A stretch of 43,174 nucleotides of DNA from Desulfuromonadaceae bacterium (GTDB lineage: Bacteria; Desulfobacterota; Desulfuromonadia; Geobacterales; Pseudopelobacteraceae): NCBI GenBank assembly GCA_028687585.1, contig JAQTZV010000014.1, forward strand, positions 88,718 to 131,891. The letters are read 5' to 3'. The position numbers were made by a program, and so were the translations under genes. Position 1 is the stretch's first letter, and the number at the start of each line of letters is the position of its first letter. Positions 37,126 through 43,174 of the stretch are shown here, piece by piece. The notes under the pieces are model-generated. The model was not told the DNA's origin. It saw only the letters and a list, made by a program, of their open reading frames with translations, and made no database searches.

Positions 37126-37740
37126 TTAACCCTTCAGCTTCAAGGCAATACGAGCCACATGTGCGCCCTGATATCTGGCTCCTGCCAGTTCGTTATCGCT
37201 TGGCATCCGTTCACCCTGCCCGCCGGTAATGGTTGATGCGCCATAAGGAGAGCAACCGGTCATCTCAGTGACACCCATCTGTCCGGCAAAAGAATATGGC
37301 AGGCCAACAACAACCATCCCCTGATGAAGCAGAGTGGTATGGAAACTGAGGATAGTCGATTCCTGGCCGCCATGCTGAGTGGCAGAACTACAAAATACGC
37401 TGGCCGGTTTACCGACCAGAGCACCTTTCATCCAGAGGCCTCCGGTAGCATCCAGAAACTGCCGCATCTGTCCGCACATATTGCCAAAGCGGGTCGGCGT
37501 ACCGAAAATAACGGCATCAGCTTCTGCCAGATCGTCTACAGTTGCTACCGGTATATGCGCCATTCCCTTTTGGGCATCAAGAGCCCCCATCATACCCAAC
37601 ACCTCATCAGGCAATGTTTCAGGCACGCGCTTGATAATGGCCTCGCACCCAGCCACCTCATTAACTCCTTCGGCAACGGCTTCAGCCATCTTGTAGATAT
37701 GGCCGTACATACTGTAATGAATAATCAAGATTCTACACAT
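37126..37740 (-). CDS. wrbA: NAD(P)H:quinone oxidoreductase, WrbA type
   Basis: This FMN flavoprotein reduces quinones by two electrons and protects against redox stress. The 204 residues match the family. Flavodoxin-like phosphate-binding loop [12 protein letters not shown] is at 10-21, and [18 protein letters not shown] and [12 protein letters not shown] are standard WrbA motifs. AAGGAG precedes the ATG. Its place between a P460 cytochrome gene and complex I suggests a shared quinone or redox theme. Confidence 0.92.
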   Translation of the reverse strand: MCRILIIHYSMYGHIYKMAEAVAEGVNEVAGCEAIIKRVPETLPDEVLGMMGALDAQKGMAHIPVATVDDLAEADAVIFGTPTRFGNMCGQMRQFLDATGGLWMKGALVGKPASVFCSSATQHGGQESTILSFHTTLLHQGMVVVGLPYSFAGQMGVTEMTGCSPYGASTITGGQGERMPSDNELAGARYQGAHVARIALKLKG

Positions 37741-37805
37741 GATGAATACTCCTTTTTCATTTTTTTGTTATTCCCTGCAACAAGGTACCGTATCATCAAA
37801 ACAGC

Positions 37806-38300
37806 TCAAGGAGTTTTGACAATTTTGGTAAAGAGATAATCGTTACTGGCTACCGGAACGTGGCAACCGAAGCATTCACCAACAAAATTTGCATCCTTAC
37901 CGTATGGTTTGAGCGAATTCCCCACAAAACGGGCAAAGCCCCAGCCACCAGTATCTTTGTATTTCCTGGCATCTTTGACCATAAACTCAACCTGAGCAAA
38001 GGCTCCCGGTTCAGTGGCTACCGGGAAGCTTGGATGCTTTTCAGCTTTCCAGGCAACTTTTGCCAGTACGCTGCCATCGGGGAGCGGATTCTTCCCAGCA
38101 CGTAGAGCGGTGACAGCAATGTTGTTTCCCGTGATGACACGGATATGGCCTTTGTCTTCCCGGTAGGACGGAGCGACGACCTTCCATGACATATAATCAG
38201 GATAAAGAGCAATGCCATTTGGTGCCACGGGCCGTTCCGCAGCGACTACAGAGCCTGCAACCAACAATAAAATTACACCGACTAAAATATTTCTCCGCAT
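37806..38300 (-). CDS. cytochrome P460 family protein
   Basis: The 164-residue precursor has a signal peptide (MRRNILVGVILLLVAGSVVA, cut near residue 20). It carries one heme site CFGCH near residue 144, close to the C-terminus as in P460 proteins. The conserved region begins with YPDYMSWKVVAPSYREDKGH and includes YKDTGGWGFARF. Family members oxidise hydroxylamine or bind NO; the lysine cross-link to heme cannot be judged here. A candidate sigma-54 promoter and two repeats lie upstream. It may be co-transcribed with wrbA (65-bp gap). Confidence 0.88.
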   Translation of the reverse strand: MRRNILVGVILLLVAGSVVAAERPVAPNGIALYPDYMSWKVVAPSYREDKGHIRVITGNNIAVTALRAGKNPLPDGSVLAKVAWKAEKHPSFPVATEPGAFAQVEFMVKDARKYKDTGGWGFARFVGNSLKPYGKDANFVGECFGCHVPVASNDYLFTKIVKTP

Positions 38301-38506
38301 AAAAACCTCCGTAACGTGATGTGGACTACTTTCTCAAAATCATCCCGGAGCGGGATAACGTACCTGGATACTCTGTCTTCGCCAAAAGTGAGCGGACGAC
38401 GCCGAAGAATGTTCTCCTGCCGTCATGGTCTGCAACTTTCCTGGCTTTGATGCGGCAATATACATAAGAATGATATTTAAAATCAATTTTGCTTCCGATA
38501 TTGCTG

Positions 38507-38522
38507 AGCAGTATCTATGCCA
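38507..38522 (-). promoter_or_regulatory. candidate sigma-54 promoter of the P460 gene
   Basis: The minus strand reads TGGCATAGATACTGCT. It keeps TGGCA, the GG/GC spacing and TGCT, with C instead of T before TGC. The first repeat lies 80 bp upstream. The leader would be about 200 bases. Confidence 0.55.
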
Positions 38523-38602
38523 TATCACAGAAAAGGCAACTCTGAGCACGTAATATATACCGCTTACCTCTGAATGCTGGCAACACACGTGCTATTTTGT
38601 AA

Positions 38603-38616
38603 GCAACATACATTGC
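38603..38616. promoter_or_regulatory. candidate activator site upstream of P460, proximal
   Basis: GCAAC-ATAC-ATTGC has one mismatch in the right arm, identical to the arm at 15148-15152. It lies 80 bp from the candidate -24 box. Confidence 0.45.
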
Positions 38617-38666
38617 AGGCAGAAGATGCCGTTTCGGCATCGAGACCGAAAACATCCGGTCAGAAA

Positions 38667-38688
38667 CCATGCAACGTTAATTGCATGG
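38667..38688. promoter_or_regulatory. candidate activator site upstream of P460, distal palindrome
   Basis: CCATGCAA and TTGCATGG form perfect 8-bp arms around six bases. The inner part (38671-38684) is GCAAC-GTTA-ATTGC, again one mismatch from the repeat. It lies 68 bp from the proximal copy. Confidence 0.45.
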
Positions 38689-39267
38689 TGCAACAATTAT
38701 GGAATTTTCTTTTCTACCGTTACAACGCAGAAATGACAGACAAAACGGGACGGTTGGTTACTCGTTATCGTTGTCTGATTTTCTCTGCAAAGCCTGCCGC
38801 CAAGATCCTAGATGACAATCTGTTTGAATTAGGATATTTATCCTGTGCCTATTTTCGTAATCCCACGGCCGTAACAGGTGATGCATGTGACGTTGATTAT
38901 GATATTTTAAATTACCTACTCAACGACTTTTTTCCTTTGATAATGATTGCTTCCAAAAAAAGAACCTTAATAGGCCCCCTGATATTTTCCACTGAAACGT
39001 TATAAGCTGTACCTGATTTCTTCGGTAATTCAGATCTGGTAGCCGGAAATTATCTGTCCGGCGTTTGGCAGAAGAGAAAACCACCAATAGATTGACGTTA
39101 AATGGTCTTGTGGTGGGGACATTTATATTTGCTAATTCGAGTAAATTTCACTTATGATGCAAATTCTCTGATGCTATGTACATGACAAAGTGTGTATGAA
39201 TATCCTCCATATGCGACAAAAGGAAATGTGAACTTCTCTGTTTCGTAATTTCCATAAGGTGAGAAAC

Positions 39268-42200
39268 ATGTCCTGCCTCAGAATACTTTGCCGTATTATC
39301 TTGCTACTTACCATACCACTCGCAGCGATCTCGCCTGTCTCCGTTTATGCGGCAGAAAATTTGGTCTCAACGGTTCAGTTCACAGATGCCGAGCGCAAAT
39401 GGTTACAGTCGCACCCTACGATCATTCTTGCTCCTGATCCTGATTTCAAGCCAATCGAATACATTGACACAAGCGGCGAATACCGGGGTGCAGCTGCCGA
39501 TATTATTCGACTCCTTGAGAAAAAACTTGGGATTAAAATTACCATTGCTCACGTGAAAAATTGGGATGAGGCGATGGTCAAGTTTAAAAACCAAGAGGTA
39601 GACTTGCTGGGGGCGATGGTAAAAACTCCCAATCGTGAAAAATTTGCAACGTTTACTGACACAATTGTATCTGTCCCCGGAGGAATATTTACACGTAACA
39701 AGCCAGAATCAGATCTGACCCTGAAAGATCTGAAGGGAAAAAAAGTGGCTGTGGTTTCCAATTACACGGCCCATGATGTTTTAATGGACAAATATCCCGA
39801 CATCATCCTTGATGTGGTACCGGATGTGTCCACCGGTCTGGCCAAAGTATCGTTGGGAATGGTCGATGCCTATGTGGAGAATATGGCCAATGCGACCTAC
39901 TATTCTCAGGAAACTGGGATTACCAATCTTCACCTGGCCGGTAAGACAGATTTTGATTACCGTTGGGGGATAGGCATCCGCAAGGACTGGCCTGAGCTTC
40001 AGGGTATACTCAATAAGGGACTTGCTTCCATCAGCGAAGGTGAACGGCAGCAGGCCATCGAGCGCTGGATATACATTGAAGGACAGCAATGGCGGCCATC
40101 TAGAAATTTCATCTACGGTGCAGCAGTTTCAACTTTTGGAATTCTTCTGCTGTTAGTTGGGTATTGGAATTATGCACTACGTAAGATGGTCCGTAGCCGC
40201 ACCGTTTTACTGCAACGAGAGCTTGATGAACGACAGAGAGCAGAATCGGCCCTTCAGAGGCTGACGAGTCAGTTGGAAGAACGGGTCAGGGAGAAGACTT
40301 CCGAACTCAGGGCAAGTGAAGAAAATTATCGCTACATTTCTGGCCTCACGTCGGACTTCGTTCATAAATGTACGCGAACCGGTAGTGACCCATATCGCAT
40401 CCAGTGGGTGGGTGGTGGAATAAAGGCCATTACCGGATATAGTATCGAGGAGGTTTATGAGAAAGGGTGCTGGCTCTCTTTCGTACATCCTGACGATAGG
40501 CAGGCAGTCACGTCTCATCTTCTTAGTCTGACGCCAGGGAATAGAAAGACAATTGAATTCAGACTGATCTCAAAAGAAGGTGAAACCCGTTGGATTGCAG
40601 AAACAAGCGACTGTACCAAAGGTGAAAAAGAGGGAGAGTTGCTGCTCCTTGGCGCCTCCAGGGATATTACCGACCGTAAGCTGTATGAAGAAGAATTGCA
40701 AATGACCCGCACCAGTGTTGAGGCTGCTTCAGATGCGATCTTCTGGATCAAACCTGATGGCGGCATAGCAGATGTTAATCCGGCAGCATGCCGTTCTCTC
40801 GGTTATACGAGGGAAGAGTTGCTTCGGTTGAGTGTTGCGGATGTAGATACACACGCTGACGCGGAGGTTTTGCTTCAACAGTTTCCCGAGCTTCGCAAGC
40901 TCGGTTCAATGAAATTAGAGTCAGAACACCGCAGGAAAGATGGTAGTGTGTTCCCGGTTGAGATTGCAATCAATTATGTGCAGTTAGAGGGAGAAGAACG
41001 TAACTGCGCCTTTGTCAGGGACATCACTGAGCGCAAACAGGCGGAATCGGCATTAATGGAAAGCGAACTGCGTTTCCGCTCTCTGATGGAGGATATTCCG
41101 AGTGTGGCGGCTCAAGGCTACGCGCTCGACGGTACAGTGCTTTTTTGGAACAGAGCATCGGAATTACTGTATGGCTACCGTACGGAAGAGGCGTTGGGAG
41201 CAAATCTGTTGGATCTCATCATCCCTGAAGAGCTGAAAGAAGGTGTCATCGGATCAATACAGCTGATGATCGAGAGCGGCGAGCATATTCCGGCTGGTGA
41301 AATTCTGTTGAAACGTAAAGACGGTTCCCGTGTGCCGGTATTCTCCAGTCATGCGTTGCTCAAACCAATTGGCAGACAACCAGAGCTTTTCTGCCTTGAT
41401 ATTGATCTGACCGAACGCAAGTCTGCTGAAGAACAACGCATAAAACTTGAACAACAGCTTCTTCATGCCCAGAAACTTGAAAGTCTTGGTGTTCTTGCCG
41501 GCGGAATCGCTCATGATTTCAATAATATCCTCATGGCGATCATGGGTAATGCCGATCTAGCCTTGATGCGGATCAACAAGGAATCCCCCGCCGTTGAAAA
41601 CCTGCACCGCATCGAACAGGCATCTGCACGAGCTGCCGACCTTGCCAAGCAGATGCTGGCATACTCCGGCAAAGGAAAATTCGTTGTCGAGAATATCGAC
41701 CTGAACATTTTGCTTGAAGAGATGCTGCACATGCTTGAAGTCTCCATCTCAAAAAAGGCGGTACTGCGTCTTAACCGGCACACACCGCTCCCGACAGTTG
41801 AAGCAGATGCCACCCAGATGCGCCAAATCATCATGAATCTGGTCATCAATGCTTCCGAAGCCATCGGAGAGAAGAGCGGTGTTATTGCTATCACTACTGG
41901 CTGTATGGATTGTGGCCGAAGCTACCTCAAAGATATCTGGCTCGACGAGAATATCAGCGAAGGGCTCTACATCTATCTTGAAATTGCCGATACCGGCTGC
42001 GGTATGGATAAAGAGACCCTGGCTAAGCTGTTTGACCCGTTTTTTACCACCAAATTCACTGGCCGTGGCCTGGGAATGGCTGCAGTACTTGGCATTGTCC
42101 GAGGTCACAAAGGTGCTATCAAGGTTTACAGTGATCCGAAGCGGGGTACCACCTTCAAGATCCTGCTCCCTGCCAACTGTCGGCCGGTTGAGATCTTCAA

Positions 42201-42585
42201 TGATGCCAGCCACAATAACGACTGGAAAGGTGAAGGTAACGTTCTGCTGGTAGATGATGAAGAAACAGTGCGCGGAATTGGAACGGAAATGTTAAAAGAG
42301 CTTGGCTTTAACGTCATTACTGCCGAAGATGGCAGGGATGCGGTAGAGAAATTCAAAGCCACTCAGGACTTCGCTTTTGTAATCCTCGACCTGACTATGC
42401 CGCACATGGACGGGGAACAGTGCTTCAGGGAACTCCGACAGCTCAATTCCGACATAAAGGTCATAATGTCGAGCGGCTTCAACGAACAGGAAGTCACAGA
42501 GAAATTTGTGGGCAAGGGACTCGCCGGATTCATTCAGAAGCCGTATAAACTTTCAGTACTGAGAAAGGCTATTCTGGAGATTTGA
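39268..42585 (+). CDS. hybrid sensor histidine kinase with periplasmic solute-binding domain
   Basis: The ATG at 39268 has AAGGTGA upstream; a GTG at 39259 is in frame. The protein has 1105 residues. It has a signal peptide (about 1-29), an SBP_bac_3-like sensor (about 38-270, starting TDAERKWLQSHP), one membrane helix (about 285-303) and three PAS domains with PAC ends (DITDRK, DITERK, DLTERK). The HisKA box holds His749 (GGIAHDFNNIL), followed by HATPase_c (DTGCGMDKET, GRGLGMAAV) and a C-terminal receiver with Asp1041 (ILDLTMPHMDG). It likely senses a small ligand in the periplasm. No regulator gene is adjacent. Confidence 0.92.
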   Translation: MSCLRILCRIILLLTIPLAAISPVSVYAAENLVSTVQFTDAERKWLQSHPTIILAPDPDFKPIEYIDTSGEYRGAAADIIRLLEKKLGIKITIAHVKNWDEAMVKFKNQEVDLLGAMVKTPNREKFATFTDTIVSVPGGIFTRNKPESDLTLKDLKGKKVAVVSNYTAHDVLMDKYPDIILDVVPDVSTGLAKVSLGMVDAYVENMANATYYSQETGITNLHLAGKTDFDYRWGIGIRKDWPELQGILNKGLASISEGERQQAIERWIYIEGQQWRPSRNFIYGAAVSTFGILLLLVGYWNYALRKMVRSRTVLLQRELDERQRAESALQRLTSQLEERVREKTSELRASEENYRYISGLTSDFVHKCTRTGSDPYRIQWVGGGIKAITGYSIEEVYEKGCWLSFVHPDDRQAVTSHLLSLTPGNRKTIEFRLISKEGETRWIAETSDCTKGEKEGELLLLGASRDITDRKLYEEELQMTRTSVEAASDAIFWIKPDGGIADVNPAACRSLGYTREELLRLSVADVDTHADAEVLLQQFPELRKLGSMKLESEHRRKDGSVFPVEIAINYVQLEGEERNCAFVRDITERKQAESALMESELRFRSLMEDIPSVAAQGYALDGTVLFWNRASELLYGYRTEEALGANLLDLIIPEELKEGVIGSIQLMIESGEHIPAGEILLKRKDGSRVPVFSSHALLKPIGRQPELFCLDIDLTERKSAEEQRIKLEQQLLHAQKLESLGVLAGGIAHDFNNILMAIMGNADLALMRINKESPAVENLHRIEQASARAADLAKQMLAYSGKGKFVVENIDLNILLEEMLHMLEVSISKKAVLRLNRHTPLPTVEADATQMRQIIMNLVINASEAIGEKSGVIAITTGCMDCGRSYLKDIWLDENISEGLYIYLEIADTGCGMDKETLAKLFDPFFTTKFTGRGLGMAAVLGIVRGHKGAIKVYSDPKRGTTFKILLPANCRPVEIFNDASHNNDWKGEGNVLLVDDEETVRGIGTEMLKELGFNVITAEDGRDAVEKFKATQDFAFVILDLTMPHMDGEQCFRELRQLNSDIKVIMSSGFNEQEVTEKFVGKGLAGFIQKPYKLSVLRKAILEI

Positions 42586-42601
42586 TCCGCGAATAACCGG
42601 G

Positions 42602-42785
42602 GTAGACGGAGCACACCCCCAGGAAGCAAAGGTGGGAAGCAAAGGGGGGTGCCTTTTAGATGATTATCACGTCTACACATTACACAAAGGAAGAAAGCAA
42701 CGGTGAGGAAAGCAACGGTGTCAGGGCTACACATCTGACAGAACCACCCAAAGCGGAAAATTGTGAAATGTGTAGCCCCGACACC
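42602..42785. repeat. REP/BIME-like double palindromic element
   Basis: The region has two hairpins. In the first, GTAGACG (42602-42608) pairs with CGTCTAC (42670-42676), with inner GCACACCCCC and GGGGGGTGCC. In the second, 42717-42734 pairs with 42768-42785 over 18 bp with one mismatch, around a 33-base loop. Arms of the second include GGGCTACACAT. Tandem copies occur inside: GGAAGCAAAGGTG twice near 42622 and GAAAGCAACGGTG at 42693 and 42708. The first hairpin may also end the kinase transcript. The layout resembles REP pairs moved by RAYT transposases. Confidence 0.6.
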
Positions 42786-42798
42786 AATGATTACTTCT

Positions 42799-42984
42799 TA
42801 TGAATCGGCGCGCGTATCTACGTATGATACGGCAAATATCCAGGTAAGCCTGTTCGATGCAAAAAGCCGTAAACTTCTGTGGGCTGCCACGATCAAAACA
42901 TTCGAACCCGGCAATGTGGTTTCCGTCAGCAAAGATATGGCTGATATTGTCGTCAGTTCACTTGTCAAGGAAGGATTTATTTGA
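42799..42984 (+). pseudogene. 5'-truncated copy of the lipoprotein gene
   Basis: The last 61 codons plus stop match the end of the lipoprotein gene at 22587-23216 (ESARVSTYDTANIQVSLFDA onward to SSLVKEGFI). The signal peptide and first two thirds are missing, replaced by REP-like sequence. An ATG at 42763 lies in frame inside the REP element, but the product would lack a signal, so it is called a pseudogene. Confidence 0.8.
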
Positions 42985-43052
42985 ACAGAATGTAGTAGAG
43001 ATGCGGCCGGGAGACCGGACCATGGTATTTGCGATCAAGAGAACAGCATAAT
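42799..43052 (+). repeat. duplicated segment, copy 2
   Basis: This is the second copy of 23031-23281, about 95 percent identical by eye. It extends past the stop codon through a nine-codon ORF (MVFAIKRTA, MKFAIKRTA in copy 1) and ends at the same ATAAT. Both breakpoints are sharp. Confidence 0.88.
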
Positions 43053-43087
43053 CCTATAAAAAGCAGTTGACCCTTTGATTTTGTTCC

Positions 43088-43127
43088 AACCTCCTGATAT
43101 TGTGTTGCAATCATAGATCAGGAGGTT
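43088..43127 (+). promoter_or_regulatory. hairpin that can mask a ribosome binding site
   Basis: AACCTCCTGAT (43088-43098) and ATCAGGAGGTT (43117-43127) are perfect 11-bp inverted repeats around 18 bases. The right arm holds the AGGAGG ribosome site of the ORF starting at 43134. In RNA the stem would hide it. Confidence 0.6.
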
Positions 43128-43133
43128 CACCAA

Positions 43134-43174
43134 ATGGGTGAATGTAATAATCGTGCTTCGCGCATTCCTGTTGA
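43134..43174 (+). CDS. start of an unidentified gene (partial), possibly a transposase
   Basis: An ATG seven bases after AGGAGGTT opens MGECNNRASRIPV and leaves the window. The MxECN start recalls some IS1380-type transposases, and an inverted repeat and duplicated DNA next to it fit a mobile context. Thirteen codons are too few to decide. Confidence 0.4.
   Translation, partial: MGECNNRASRIPV

Larger units (their letters stand above)
38301..39267. other. long divergent intergenic region before the hybrid kinase
   Basis: About 970 bp separates the P460 and hybrid kinase genes. It carries a candidate sigma-54 promoter toward P460 and two activator-like repeats. An open frame at 38574-39005 overlaps both repeats, has no ribosome site and no recognisable family, so I do not call it. 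The last 250 bp are AT-rich and probably hold the kinase promoter, not clearly identified. Confidence 0.5.

Noticed and set aside
38574..39005. A 143-codon open frame on the plus strand before the hybrid kinase
   Set aside because: It overlaps both activator-like repeats, has no ribosome site, is rich in Cys and low-complexity starts, and resembles no family I know. It is more likely regulatory DNA.
42693..42720. Tandem GAAAGCAACGGTG units as a possible CRISPR or VNTR array
   Set aside because: Only two units, two bases apart, inside a palindromic element. There are no spacers, so it is treated as part of the REP-like element.

Overview
The window looks like a chromosomal segment of a Geobacter-type bacterium (order Geobacterales, near Geobacter/Geotalea). 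This is inferred from family content, not a database hit. The markers are a complex I operon with fused NuoB-C-D, a triheme c7-type cytochrome, a cytochrome P460, several multi-PAS histidine kinases and a sigma-54 activator. No tRNA, rRNA, CRISPR array or complete insertion sequence was seen.

Layout. (1) 1-6087, minus strand: a tightly overlapping pentose-phosphate operon tkt-rpiB-gnd-zwf-pgl, followed by the first 45 codons of a membrane protein, probably a sensor kinase, that leaves the window. (2) 6157-10376: a universal stress protein gene divergent from a DegP-type protease gene, a Bax-inhibitor-1 family gene, and two damaged genes (a small ORF with an in-frame stop and a ClC channel with an apparent internal deletion). 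(3) 10379-16698: a PAS/GAF histidine kinase with its response regulator, an unusual ADP-ribosylglycohydrolase homologue, and an NtrC-family sigma-54 activator. (4) 17128-23432: an envelope block with an Lpp-like lipoprotein, an L,D-transpeptidase, a second HtrA protease, a YfdX-like protein, two small c-type cytochromes and a lipoprotein. Remnants of a universal stress protein and a KUP potassium transporter lie between and after these genes. (5) 23583-37057, minus strand: nuoA-BCD-E-F-G-H-I-J-K-L-M-N, preceded by a possible 20-residue ORF, wrbA and a cytochrome P460 gene. (6) 39268-43174: a large hybrid sensor kinase, a REP-like palindromic element, a truncated duplicate of the lipoprotein gene from region 4, and the start of another gene behind a hairpin that could hide its ribosome binding site.

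The most interesting signal is a candidate regulon. An inverted repeat GCAAC-N4-GTTGC, perfect or with one mismatch, occurs between usp and degP, twice upstream of the sigma-54 activator gene, upstream of the Lpp-like gene, and twice upstream of the P460 gene. Four sequences with the sigma-54 GG-N10-GC spacing lie 80-180 bp from these sites and point into usp, degP, the Lpp-like gene and the P460 gene. I infer that the activator at 15268-16698 binds this repeat, controls itself, and runs an envelope-stress response (periplasmic protease, outer-membrane tether, stress protein, heme protein). This is a hypothesis from sequence pattern only.

The Lpp-like lipoprotein with a C-terminal Lys-Lys sits directly before a YkuD L,D-transpeptidase, which suggests a Braun-lipoprotein-like tether. 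The several gene remnants and the duplicated fragment next to a REP-like element point to past rearrangement.
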